Shown here: in pieces, positions 34,101 to 45,188 of the stretch
How positions within the stretch are numbered: the first letter of the stretch is position 1
Layout: each line of letters begins with the position of its first letter
Assembly: GCA_958450325.1 (NCBI GenBank)
Contig: OY288257.1
Coordinates: 16,263,873-16,327,872, forward strand
Direction: 5' to 3'
Length of the DNA stretch: 64,000 nucleotides
Source: Agrostemma githago
Taxonomy: Eukaryota > Streptophyta > Magnoliopsida > Caryophyllales > Caryophyllaceae
Translations under genes and position numbers: made by a program
The notes under the pieces: generated by a model
The model's input: only the letters and a program-made list of their open reading frames with translations
Told to the model about the DNA's origin: nothing
The model's database searches: none

Positions 34101-37100
34101 CCGTCCTTCTTGGGTACCGGCACGATGTTTGCAACCCAGTCTGGATATTCAGACACTTGTATAAAGCCTGCTTTGAATTGTTTATCGACCTCTTCTTTGA
34201 CTTTAAGAGACCATTCGGGCTTCATTCTTTTGAGCTTCTGCTTTACCGGTCTGCACCCATCTTTGATGGGTATTCGGTGTTCAGCTATTCCTCGGTCTAT
34301 TCCCGGCATGTCCTTGTAGGACCATGCAAAGACGTCTTTAAATTCTAGGAGGAGGTCCGTGAGCTGTTGTCTCTCCTCTGGATCTAAAGATTGGCCCAAC
34401 TTAAGCATCTGGGGCTCTAAAGTGGTTCTCACGTTCATGGACTCGGTTTCTTCGATTACCGGATCTCGGGATTCCCTTTGCTCGAGCTGCTCGACCAGAT
34501 GTTGTGGTAGAGGTACATGTTCGTCGAGTTTCTCAATGTCATTGCATATAAAATTTTTGAAATTGAGAAAATTTTGGAAATAAGACAAGTCGTAAGCAGA
34601 ACGGTGTTCGTTATTATTATTAATGGTAAATTTTGAAAATAGCTCGAATAGAGCTGCCATCTGATCGTTGGTCAGTGGCGGGATAGGGAGAGGTCTTGGG
34701 ACAGACCCCGAGACCTCGGTGGCTAAGGGAAGAGGGATTATAGACTCGACTCCAGCACCAAACCCTCTAAACCTGGACTCAGACTCCGACTCTGACTCGG
34801 ACTCAGACTCGGTATCTGGCATGTCTCCTTCGGCGGCGGTTAGTTTGTAGACCCGTCCTTGACTGTCGGTCCACTTTATAGTCTTCCTCCAAGCCCTCGT
34901 CTCGGTGTTGGCGCCGACCTCGGTAATGAGCTTGGTTGGGTCGAACCGATCGCTGCGGAGGATCAAGTTGACCAAGTCATCTTTTGGAGCAGTGACGGTC
35001 TTGTCTTCTGTAAATAAGAGCCCTAGCACGGGCTCGGAGTTGCTTTCCCTTTTCTCGGACTCATCCTGGATAACGGTGAATATGTCATCGGGGATGTAGT
35101 TGCATTCCCGAGCCGTTTTGGTCTCGGGATATGTGATGGTGGGTCGGTAGAGGCCCACTTGGATGGCTCCGAAGACTGGAGTGACAAATTTGATTGCAGA
35201 GGCCCGGCCCACATTCTCCGAGCTTATAGTATACCCCAATCCGAGTCGGGATTCTGCATTGTCTAGGACCTCAATGATCTTCCCCGCCGGAAGATATGGT
35301 CTTGAGGTAGCTCCGGGTAGGTAACCCAGATTTTGTAGCATCGTGTCGATGCTAGGGGCGAAGTAGGGCTTGAAAAGGTATTCTTCTTCAATCATACCCA
35401 CGAAATTGAAACCTCGTGGTTCGGCCCGGTTTGTGGCGTTGCAGCTTGCCACGGTCATCGGTGTTGCCTCCAGTGTTATGATACCGTCTTTAAGTGGCAT
35501 CTTGACTTTTCGGTGGAGGGTAGATGTCACGGCCTTGACTGCGTGGATCCAAGGCCTTCCCAGTAAGAGATTGAATGATGAGGTGACGTTTATCACCTGA
35601 AACTCCAACTCCTTTTCGATTGGGCATGTTATGATCTTCAGTTTAACGGCCCCAGCTAATGGTTTTGGGCTTCCATCGAAAGCCTGAATAGTTTGCGCTG
35701 TCGGGAGATAGTCGGCATCAGTGATGCCGAGGGCCCTGGCGGTCCTTAGGGGTAGGACGTTCACGGCTGATCCGTCGTCAATAAGGGTCATCGGGAGATA
35801 TTTACCCTTGCAGATGACCGTGATATATAGGGCCAGATTGTGATTGGGCCCAAATGGAGGTAGATCAGCTTCGGAGAAGGTTATGAGTGGGCCTTCGTTC
35901 TTGGATTCGCCCTTGAGGTAAGGCATGATAGTAGCTACCATTTCAGCGGGGGTAGCTTCTGAGTCGACCTTGATTTCATCGAGAGCCTTAGTCAGTGCTT
36001 CCCGATGAGCTTGTGAGCTAACCAGTAGTTGCCATATGGTTAAGTCAGCTCGGACCCTCTTCATTTGTTGGGCCAAGGCCGCGTCATTGCTTGGTTCTTC
36101 GAGGGTGGATTCCGTCCTGGCAGGTTCAGTGACGGGTGTAGGAGTGGCGCGCCCAGCAGTAGCGAGGTGGTTGGTGGCTAAAGCCTTGGATTTGGCTTTT
36201 CGGACCTCTTCGAGGGTGATGGGGACAGCTTCCCCCTTGGCCAAATATACATCATCCTCGTCATCGAACCATATCCCATTGATTTGTGGGATAAAAGGAG
36301 AAATGAGGTGAGAACAATCAATTACCTCCCCCGTGAATATGGCATGGGCGTTGAACGGGTTTTCTTTGTTGCTCGGCTTGTCTCCGGGCAACGGGACTTT
36401 CCCGCTCTCGATAAGATCTTGGATTAAATGCTTTAATTTCCAACATTTTTCAGTATCATGTCCGTTGCCCCGGTGATACTGACAGTAGGCTTGAGCATTG
36501 TAGTATTTGGGCCTCCTCTCTACTGGAGGCTCTGGAGTTGGGCCTATTGGTTGAATCAGACCCTTTGAAGATAGCCTTTGTAAGGCATAAGTATAGGTAG
36601 TCCCTATATCTGTGAATACCCGATTTGGTGTATTCTTTGTGGATGAGGCGTCGAGCAGATTTACCTCATCAAAGATGCTGCGGGTTGCAGCTGCAGGTGT
36701 GGGCTTGTTTGTGGACGAACTAGCCCCTTGATAGCCTTTGGTAGAGGCCTTAGTCAGGCTCTCTAACCTTAGATCATCTTCGATCCTTGTGCCCATTTCA
36801 GTAAGGACAGCAAAGTTTGGGATGATAGCGTACCGGAGATGGACCCGGTAGGATGGGAGTAGATTTTTGACGAAGGCTTCCACTAGAGCCTTCTCGCCGG
36901 GCTTGTCGACCAGCTTCGCACTCTCGGCCCTCCACCTTTGCAGATATTTTGTGAACCCTTCTTTGGGCTCTTGGGCCATTACCTCCAGAGTACGCATTGT
37001 AGTCTGGATTTCGGTGTTGTCGGCGTAGTTCCGAGCAAACTAGGTCGCCACATCATCCCAAGTCTTGTATTTCTTGGGGTCGAGCCTGTAGAACCAGGCC

Positions 37101-37507
37101 TTAGGGTGTTTCTCCAGGGAAGAAGGGAACAAGTGCTTGAACATAGTTGACTTCACCCCCTTTACCGCCATGAAGTCTTTGAAAGCCCGGATGTGGTGGA
37201 CCGGGTCTTTGGTACCCTCAAACATAGGAAGTCCCGTTAAGTTGAGGTTAGCGGGAAGCTCGTTGTCTAAAGGTGAATAAATACGAGCATTCTCGGTGTG
37301 GATCGAGTTGTTCGTCGATAGGGAGACTTGTTCCTCGAGCCTACGAACAATACTGACCAGCTCGGCCATGGGCCCATTGGGCTCGGATCCTTCAAAAGGG
37401 GCCGTCTTCTCTACGGCGCTCAGTCGGGTGGCTAACGTTGTTTGGTTAGCCTGGATGGAAGTTAGTTGAGTCTCGAGCTTGGCGAGAGCATCTTTCAATT
37501 CGTCCAT
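31190..37507 (-). pseudogene. GypA gag-pol polyprotein (four in-frame stops)
   Basis: One frame of 2105 codons from ATG 37507 to the stop at 31190. Approximate residues: gag 90-330 (FEGTKDPVHHIRAFKDFM) with a Cys-His knuckle near 340 (CQYHRGNGHDTEKC); aspartic protease near 573 (LIDDGSAVNVLP); an acidic Ser-Glu repeat near 898-913; RT 1060-1300 (KAGFIQVSEYPDW, catalytic YVDDM at 1238); RT-linked RNase H from 1376 (LPLSLYLTTTETAM); archaeal-type RNase H from 1529 (LYFDGASN, NNAAEYEA, HGDSSLVIN); integrase from 1790 (HCHNCQ; acidic residues in WGIEIIGK, FISDHGTHF, NGAVEAANK) and a C-terminal domain ending LKRYYP. Stops lie at 37037-37039, 33806-33808, 32444-32446 and 31502-31504; GypB has sense codons at the first three, while the last falls in a part GypB has lost. 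RT also lacks two residues present in GypB near TPWGTYCY. There are no frameshifts. Confidence 0.9.
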
Positions 37508-38563
37508 CTTACGTTGATGTCTAGTCACGGGTGGCCTGTCTGTAAGAACACCACGTAATCAGAAACTAGCCAAAAATCTCGAAATAGAAAGTACATCCCG
37601 AACAAGGCTAAAAAGGGAAATGACTCGGAAAAGACACCTAGACGGGTGACTTGCGAAAGGTGGGCCTTCCTTAGGATTTGGCGAGTGGGCCTAGTCCTGT
37701 TCGAAGGAAGGTTCACGTGAGACATCCCCAGACTTTAGACTCGATCGTGTTGACGGGCCCTCCTTTGTAGGGGTTTGTCCTACGTAGGTGGGCCTTGCCT
37801 TAGTCTAATTAGGCGGACTATGAAGGGGAAGAAACTCGTGATGTAAGATCGACAGAGTTTCGACGCTACGGACCCTGACAACTTAAAACACGACCCGACA
37901 CTGCTAAATACGGGAAGTCCTAGAAGAGGAAGGTTTTGAAAATTGATGTTTTGTTTTTGAAAAATGGACCGAGTAAACTCGGTGAGTGGCCCAAATTTCC
38001 GAAAAAGAGGACGAAAAGTCATTGGGCCACGGGTTTTGAAAGTTTGAGTTTTGATTTGGGCAACATACCGTCTAGAAAATAGGCTATTTTGAGTAAAATC
38101 ATAAGTCCTAAATTCGGTATGTGTCCCGGGTTTTGAAATTGAATAGTTTGAAAAAGATTCAATCTTTGAAAAAAGACGGTTTTTGAAAACGACTCGAAAA
38201 CCAAGTAGCACGTAGTCACACAAGCATTATAACGACGCCATGTATGCTCTATACTATGTCTTGGTCGGTCTATAAGGGGTCTATACCAGTGTACATAGTC
38301 TAGACGTTGATCGGGATGGACTTCCTAAGTCGAGTTGATCTTAGAACATGCCGCGAAACCCACTCGAATCGACTATGGACACCTTTTGACATATCCATAT
38401 TGGAGTACATCAATGGTATAGTGGGACGTCGGTCGCGAGTACCGGCCCGGGAAAATATGGGTTATGCATGAACCGTAGAACTAAAACGCGTATTGTACTA
38501 GTCAAACGATTTCTATTCGAGTCTCACCCTGAGGATGCCGATGGTAAGTCACACATCATTTAA
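37508..38563 (-). other. GypA leader with a conserved open frame
   Basis: The leader between primer site and gag. It contains one copy of the 81-bp motif (about 38040-38130) and an open frame at 37780-38223 (147 codons) ending LRLRQGPPT-type residues. The last 50 or so codons of this frame stay aligned without indels in GypB (frame end at 51868). A pyrimidine run ending TTCTTACAG lies just upstream of gag in both elements and might be a splice acceptor. Ogre-type relatives have an extra frame before gag; whether this is one is uncertain. Confidence 0.45.
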
Positions 38564-38581
38564 TCCCCAGCGGAGTCGCCA
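38564..38581 (-). promoter_or_regulatory. GypA primer-binding site
   Basis: Minus strand TGGCGACTCCGCTGGGGA starts three bases after the 5' LTR. The same 18 bases occur in GypB (51066-51083) and twice in element C (150-167, 7012-7029). It begins TGG, as expected for pairing with a tRNA CCA end. Tat and Ogre elements are reported to use tRNA-Arg, which would fit, but I could not align a tRNA here. Confidence 0.8.
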
Positions 38582-38584
38582 AGT

Positions 38585-39985
38585 TGTGGACATGACATAG
38601 GTCCACCCCGACGTGGCCACGCGCGGGTTTGGGTAGGCGAATGAATCTCTATATGAGAAGGATCGAATTGAAATTTAGGTCTATGTGGAGTCGCCACCGA
38701 ATTTTATGGTTATTCAGAACCGTTCGAGCCCACTCTATATCTTAGTGGGCCGTATACAAAATACGGCCCATTTTCGATGTCAGAGTTTATTGGGCTCGTC
38801 CCTTTGCATTTGATACCAATACCGACGTTATCGGATATTGTGTATTGAATGACTCTCGTTCGCCAACGGTTTCGGGCATCCGGAAACCGAGGTTCTGAGT
38901 AAGGGGTGAGGGTACGTGTTAGGAAGCCCACAAAGGACACCCAACCCCGCCCGCACTTTAGCGGCCTCTACTAAGAACTCGAATGACTTTCTAATACGCG
39001 TGCTAGTAAAACGGGAAATTGATATACAAAGATTTATTTTCCCTAAACATGCGAATGGAATTGAAAGGGTTTCTAAGTCAATTTAATGCAACTAAAATTA
39101 ACGTCAAAGTTGTATTTTAGCATGTGGGTTCATTTAGTATAATAAACGAATAATGATTAAATTGACAAAAGAAAAAAAAAACGCGTTAGTAACGATATAA
39201 CGATATAACGAGTAATAACGGTTTGCAAATATTGAATTGAATCGAAAAGATGCAAATATGAGGATGCACGATTTGAAAAGATAGTATACATGTGATTAAT
39301 TATACGCATGTTGACCTAAATCGTAAAATACTATCGAGTTTGAAAAATAGAATAATGTACGACTTGCGTTTTAGTCGTTATGAGGCTACTCGATCGAGTG
39401 GTCGATGGACTCGATCGAGTAGGCTTGTAAAAAGCGATTCTGTTTTGCATTATGGACCGTACTCGGCCGAGTTGTTGACCAACTCGGCCGAGTACATGGC
39501 CACTCGACCGAGTCACTGTGAGACTCGATCGAGTGGTGATCATGATTAGCATTCTGACTTGATTTTGAGGTGCCACTCGACCGAGTGGGCTAGGCACTCG
39601 GTCGAGTGCCCTCTGTACGAATTAAGATTCGTTTGTAAAATCGTGTTTTATGTCGAAAATCGTTTTAAATTGATTATTGAGATGTGATTAAACTTTCTCC
39701 GCGTTAATAATGTCATAATTCTAAAGAATTGTTTTGATAATTATTTAGCATCAACGAAAATTGCCCTAAATTGATTTAATGCGATTTAGAAAGATTGACT
39801 CTTTGATTAAATAATAAAAGAACTTGATTCCCTCGACTTCTCCGACATCGATAAATCCCTAGAGATTGTGATGTCGGATCCGTGTCAACGGGTTTCGACC
39901 TTTAAGAATAATTGCTTGAAAAAAGATGAATGCGCGATACTAAGATGCAATAATGATAACGAGGTAAATAATAATAATAATAATC

Positions 39986-40017
<32 letters not shown>

Positions 40018-40077
40018 CGTAATAATAATAATAATAATAAGCGTAATAATAATAATAATAAGCGTAATAATAATAAT

Positions 40078-40137
<60 letters not shown>

Positions 40138-40138
40138 C

Positions 40139-40176
<38 letters not shown>

Positions 40177-41041
40177 CGTAATAATAATAATAAACGAAAA
40201 AACGGAAAAGAGAGGAAGATGACAACGCAAAGAAAAAGGAGGAAAAGAAAGGGGTTTGTCACCCTCAACCTACATGTTTTTGTCTCGGACTAAGGCTCGT
40301 AAACGCGGCTATGACACGAGAGTCTTCGAGGTGTATGGAGGCTAAGTTGTGGTGACTCGGGTTGGATTCCTAAAACTAGGTTTAGGGTTTGCTTAATGTC
40401 GATTTGCTAGGGTTTTGCTTAGGGTTCGTCTAGGGTTTGTAGAAGACGTAGTGTAGGGTTGCTCTAGGGATTTTTGTAGATGTGTAAGATGTGTTGTAGG
40501 GTGTTGCATGGGGTGTATATATAGGCTAGGCTAGGGCATCGATTTAGGGCTACTCGACCGAGTAGGAGGCCAACTCGGTCGAGTGGCCCGTTATGCCAGC
40601 CGCCGGGCTCAAAGTCGGCCCACTCGATCGAGTGGATAGGTCACTCGATCGAGTGGCCTAGATGGGTCGCACGGGTCTTGTTTTGGACCTTGACCTCGAT
40701 TGCTCGATGGGTTTTGTGTTTGACTTGGACTTTTGATGGTTGTATGGTTGTTTTGTGGGTCTCGGAAATGACTTTGACCGGGGTTGACCCAATCGTGAAA
40801 AGTCGGTTTTATTTCCGGTGTCGGTTTTGGCCCAAATTGGTCTTGTTTGACTCGGAATGATCCACTGGGTCTGGATTCGAGGTTGATTTTGTGATATTTG
40901 CACTCTGTAAGTGTGTCAGCCAGCGATTAATGGATTTGAGCCCGTATCCGAGCGCGTAGAAACATGTCAGCGTCCGATCATCATCGGGTGATTTTTGGGA
41001 ACTGCCATAGACACCTGGCAGTCAAAATGCGGGTGTCTACA
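38585..41041 (-). repeat. GypA 5' LTR
   Basis: A 2457-bp LTR, partner of 25959-28326. TATA box at 40516-40523, AAT array at about 39965-40195, and the same six dyad pairs (four near 39388-39610, two near 40554-40655). It drives the minus-strand gag-pol transcript. Confidence 0.93.
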
Positions 41042-41046
41042 ATCAT
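41042..41046. repeat. GypA target duplication, right copy (ATCAT)
   Basis: Matches 25954-25958 exactly and lies inside the copia A integrase reading frame. Confidence 0.95.
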
Positions 41047-42954
41047 ATTCTTAAGTGATCGGTTTTTGCGTTCGGCAACACCGTTTTGTTGGGGCGAATA
41101 GGGGGCAGTCCTTTCATGTATAATCCCATGGGTCTTACAATAGTCACTAAGTGAATTACCGTCGTATTCACCTCCTCGGTCAGATCTTACTCGTTTTATT
41201 TTAAGGTCTAATTGATTTTCAACCTCGGCTTTAAACTCTATGAACTTATCTTCAGCCTCATCTTTGGTTGTTAATAAATAGACCCTAGTGTAGCGAGAAA
41301 AATCATCCACAAAAGTGATATAGTAATGTTTCCCACCCCTACTTGTGGTGTTCTTAAAGTCAACTAAGTCTGAGTGAATTAGCTCAAGAAGCGTAGTAGA
41401 ACGTTCCACACATTTATTAAAGGGTGTTTTAGCATGCTTAGCTTCGACACGTATTTCACACTTATCAAAATTTGTGTCGCTAAAGTCAGGAATAAGGTCA
41501 TGCTTTGTCATGTTTTTAATGGAGGTCACATTCACATGTCCTAGTCTAGCATGCCACAAAGAAACAGACTCAGCAATATAAACAGAAGCGGACGAATTCT
41601 TATTAATAACTTCTATATCTAGTACAAATAATCCACCATTACAAAAGCCTTTACCAACAAAATTTCCATTTCTAGTGAGCACAAGTTTATCAGATTCGAA
41701 AGCTAATTTGATACCTGATTTGTTTAATAAAGCTCCAGAGATAAGATTTCTTCGTATATCAGGAACATGTAGCACGTTATTAAGTTCAAGAGTCTTACCG
41801 GAAGTGAGCTTCAAAATGACTTTCCCTTTACCAAGTACCTTCACGGTGCTAGAATTTCCCATAAATACGCATTCCCCACTTGGTACTTGAGAGTAATCCG
41901 AGAAAACATCTCGATTGGAGCAGATATCCCTTGTAGCGCCGGTATCAACAACCCATTCGGAAAAATTGCTTACTAAATTAACTTCTGACACAACAGCAGC
42001 AATAATATCGTCATCTTGTTCAGTAAGATTAACATGAGATTTATTGGGGTTCCGTTTACCAGCAGGAGAAAAGCCTTCGAGACAAAATCTTGAAGAGTGA
42101 CCCGGTTTACCACATGTAAAACAATTTCCCTTAAATTCCCGTTTACCTTCACCTTTAGAATCCCCTTTGCCATCCCGTTTGAAGGTATTCTGGTTTCTAG
42201 TCCCATGAACTTGATTAGAAGACGTGTTACCCCGTTTCTGACTCTTGTAATGATTCTTAGACTCGGTTAGATTAGCCATGGAAGAAGAGTGTTTGACTTG
42301 TTTACCTAAAGTCTGTATACGGTTTTGTTCCTCAATCTTTATATGAGACACTAGTTCTAAAAGAGTAAAATCCTTTTGTTTGTGTTTCATACTACGAACA
42401 TAATTTTCCCAAGAAACCGGAAGTTTATCTAATAAACAATTAGCCTGAAAAACTTCACAAATTTTCATACCTTCCGCCATTACCTCTGCACATAGATTTT
42501 CGTATTCATGAACTTGATCTAAAATGGGTTTCTCATCGACTAGCTTGAAGTTTAACCAACGATTGCAAGCATACTTTTTCGTTCCATAATCATCAGAACC
42601 ATACTTGGTTTTGAGAGCATCCCAAATTTAAGTAGCCTTCTTAAACTTACTGTAAATCAAGTACAAAGAAGAAGTCATATAATGCAATAACATTCCCCTA
42701 CAAGTAACATTATCCATTCCAAAATCTCTACCCGAATTTTCTGGAGCCTCAGTTTTTGTAAGTGTATAAACGACCCCTAATTGAGTTAGAAAAAATTCCA
42801 TTTTATCCGACCACATACGGTAATTTTTTCCATCAAAAAGTTCTAATCTGGACATGTCGGGTATGAAAGGGTTATGAACAAGCAGTAGGAATGGAAGTGA
42901 CAACAAGAGGTGGAGGAGTAGAGACAACATCACTAACATGACTACCAACCATGA
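41047..42954 (-). pseudogene. Copia A gag, protease and integrase N-part
   Basis: The upstream half of the copia A polyprotein, interrupted by GypA. In order: a gag start (MVGSHVSDVV at 42954, then a frame change before SRLELFDGKNYRMWSDKMEF), gag core (LLDKLPVSWENYVRSMK), a CCHC knuckle (CFTCGKPGHSSRFC), protease (WVVDTGATRDIC), the integrase zinc finger (LWHARLGHVN) and the catalytic core (FVDDFSRYTRVYLL, RSDRGGEYDG, PYSPQQNGVAERKNRSLKNM). It stops at the GypA insertion and resumes at 25953 as MNAMLLSSGMPTNMW. An extra in-frame stop is at 42628-42630 in gag (KKAT, stop, IWDAL). Confidence 0.88.
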
Positions 42955-42984
42955 TGATAAACGAAATTTAAATCAACTTTAGAT

Positions 42985-43688
42985 TGTTATCACCGTAGTA
43001 GTAGAAGTAGGGAAACAAAAGGGATAGATCTTATCTGGAACAAAGTACAGAAGCTGTGTCGCGACAAACATCACTGTCCTAAAGTTGATTTATGCCCCGT
43101 CTGCTACACACGGCCTCAATGGCACTCAAATCCCAGGATTCCACAACTATACCGTAACTTCAGTGTAGGTGAAGAACGGTTGAATACAGCCAAGAACGTT
43201 CGCTAATAACTTAACCGGAACAGAGATGATGATATGAAGTATGAGAGTGAATGAGTGTTGAGTATGTTTGATGTGTGACTGAAATGAAGAGAAGGGCAGT
43301 TTATATAGGAGAGCAAGGGCAAGAGTTCAATGTGCAACAGTAAATGCACATTGGAAACTTGCAGCAATCAGTATAGTACTCAGCCTCGAAAATGCACACA
43401 ATCAGTCTCGGAAATGACAGAGGACTTGACTGAGTTTAAAAAGGATGCTTCTGGAATAAAACAATAATCCGACTACTAAAAATTACCCGCAAGCAGTGCG
43501 CCACAGGCGCTCTACCCGAGCCCGGCTCAGCGCGCGTGCGCGTGTGTGGTGTACGTAGTCCTCTCTTGTACGCAACTAGTAGAGCATTTTAGTGGGTCGT
43601 ATATAAACATAGTTTAGTAGTCATAATGATCCATGTGGGATAGTTAATACTACTTAAATGAGCTTCTTTTGAAGCATTAACTCTAACA
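42985..43688 (-). repeat. Copia A 5' LTR
   Basis: A 704-bp LTR, nearly identical to 22551-23257, so insertion is not old. It is followed by CTCAC, matching CTCAT at 22546-22550 except for the last base. Confidence 0.9.
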
Positions 43689-43789
43689 CTCACTCCGTTC
43701 ATATCTAAATGGTATGTTTCTATTTTGAACAAGGATTAAGAAAATATTAAAGTAATATTAAAAGTACAATAATTAGGGACATATTAGTA

Positions 43790-43879
43790 CTCCCTCCGTT
43801 TCGTTCATTTGTTTGCCTTTGATTCAAATACTTCTCACAATGAATATAAAAGACAAACAAATAAATGGAACAAATGGAG
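43790..43879. mobile_element. Stowaway-like MITE nested in a larger MITE
   Basis: CTCCCTCCGTTTCGTTCATT pairs with AAATGGAACAAATGGAG, and inner TTGTTTGCC resembles its GACAAACAA partner. It is flanked by TA and sits within the larger Stowaway element ending at 44034. Confidence 0.75.
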
Positions 43880-44034
43880 TATAAATTATTCAGAATGTCA
43901 TTTCACAACACATATAGTGTAAATAGACAAGTAAAATAAGGATAGTTTGATCCAAAAAAATAGACTAAAAATGGGTCAATTGGATTTGAACGGCCAAAAA
44001 AGAAATGTGTACCTTTGGATATGAAGGGAGGGAG

Positions 44035-44455
44035 TAATTTATCACCGTTAAGTAATTTACGAAAACTATCATGAGCGTCTTTCTCAACGTCATCATCATT
44101 GTGACCACTTTTTTTGTTTCTTTGACACTCCGCATATACAGTGGCCCATTTAGACACGATTTGATTAATATGATCCATCGGTTTTGCAGAGATTTAGAGT
44201 CCGTTTGGATAGATGGAAAGGGAGAGATGTATTTTCCTTCGTTTGGATACCATTTAAAAAGGGGAGGGAAATGGAAGTGGGAGAGAAATTGAGGGATGAG
44301 ATTTATCACTTTAGAGTAAACTAAAATCTTGTCGAAGTTGTCAAGATTTGGAGAAAAATGAATTATCTTTTCACTAAACATACCATTACAAATTTATACT
44401 TACTAAACAAATGTTTTTACACTCATTTTATCTCCTTATTTTTTTTTGACTTTTT
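44035..44455. other. Spacer between MITE and minisatellite
   Basis: Contains AGTCCGTTTGGATAGATGG and an internal relative (CTTCGTTTGGATACC), which suggests a small repeat remnant. No gene or RNA is recognisable. The open frames on either strand are short and unfamiliar. Confidence 0.4.
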
Positions 44456-44925
44456 TCTTCTGTTACGCCTTACAGGTGAGTCGAGTTAGAATAAAAAAAT
44501 TACGACGATTTTTTTTCAATACGGGTGAGTCAGGTTAGGATAAAAAAATTACGACGATTTTTTTTTCCCGTTACGGTGAGTCGGGCTAGGATAAATCACG
44601 ACGAAATTTTTTCCGATACTTGTCGATCAAGTTAGAATAAATTACGACGATTTTTTTTCCGATACTTGTCAGTCAGCTTAGAATAAAAAAATTACGACCT
44701 TTTTTTCCCATTACGGGTGAGTCGAGTTATGATAAGTTACGGCGACTTTTTTCCCACTGATACGTGTGAGTTGGTTTAGGATAAGAAAACGTATAAAAAC
44801 AATTACGATGCCTTTTTTTCGTTACGGTTGAGTCGGGTTAGGATAAAAAAATTATGATTTATAACGCCTTGTTTTTTTCCGTTATGGCCCTTACAGGTGA
44901 TTCGGGTTAAGATAATGCCCTGTTC
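44456..44925 (+). repeat. Degenerate minisatellite, about nine units
   Basis: Units of about 43-69 bp share GTGAGTCGGGTTAGGATAA, ATTACGACGA and a run of T. Unit cores lie near 44476, 44525, 44575, 44622, 44665, 44717, 44765, 44827 and 44896. Non-coding. Confidence 0.85.
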
Positions 44926-45000
44926 TTGTGGACTTATATTCAGACATTTTTAGTTCACTCCAGTTGGACGGATTTAGTTTAGTTCAGTTCAGACACATTC

Positions 45001-45188
45001 TGAAATAAGATATGATGAAATTCTCCCGTGAATAGGGAGATAGCTATCATTCTGTATTTATAGGGTGTACAAGATATTGGGAATAGGAGGTACAATATAC
45101 AATGCTAGGAATACATAGAGGTGTACGAAGTACAGGACTAGAATACAAAGAGACTACATTAATATATTATTTAATATCTATTCTAACA
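45001..45188 (-). repeat. Copia B 3' LTR
   Basis: A short LTR of 188 bp with plus-strand ends TGAAATAAGA and TTCTAACA, matching the partial LTR at 63887. A purine tract on the minus strand (CTGAGGGGGCG at 45189-45199) abuts it. Confidence 0.88.

Larger units (their letters stand above)
25959..41041 (-). mobile_element. GypA, Ty3/gypsy element of the Tat lineage
   Basis: A 15.1-kb element in minus orientation. In element order it has the 5' LTR (38585-41041), primer-binding site (38564-38581), leader, gag-pol (37507-31190), an opposite-strand gene (28971-30766), polypurine tract (28327-28340) and 3' LTR (25959-28326). A second, archaeal-type RNase H between the RT-linked RNase H and the integrase marks the Tat lineage (Tat, Ogre and Retand groups). 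Extra opposite-strand genes are known in that lineage. The LTRs differ by only a few percent plus length change in an AAT array, so insertion is fairly recent. Four in-frame stops in gag-pol make it non-autonomous. Confidence 0.92.
22551..43688 (-). mobile_element. Copia A, Ty1/copia element, interrupted by GypA
   Basis: A Ty1/copia element in minus orientation with LTRs at 22551-23257 and 42985-43688. The order gag, protease, integrase, reverse transcriptase, RNase H is the copia order. Its integrase is cut by GypA (25959-41041). Removing GypA and one copy of ATCAT rejoins the reading frame. The coding part carries several stops and at least one frameshift, so it was probably already inactive. 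I did not recognise a tRNA-Met primer site next to the 5' LTR. Confidence 0.88.
22546..44034. mobile_element. Stowaway MITE split by the copia A insertion
   Basis: The MITE's right part is 43689-44034, starting CTCACTCCGTTCATATC and ending GATATGAAGGGAGGGAG, then TA. Its left flank and first bases (TA then CTCAT) are at 22544-22550, on the other side of copia A. Copia A therefore landed in the MITE's terminal five bases, which became its target duplication (CTCAT and CTCAC, one mismatch). Without the insertion the MITE would be about 350 bp. Confidence 0.75.
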
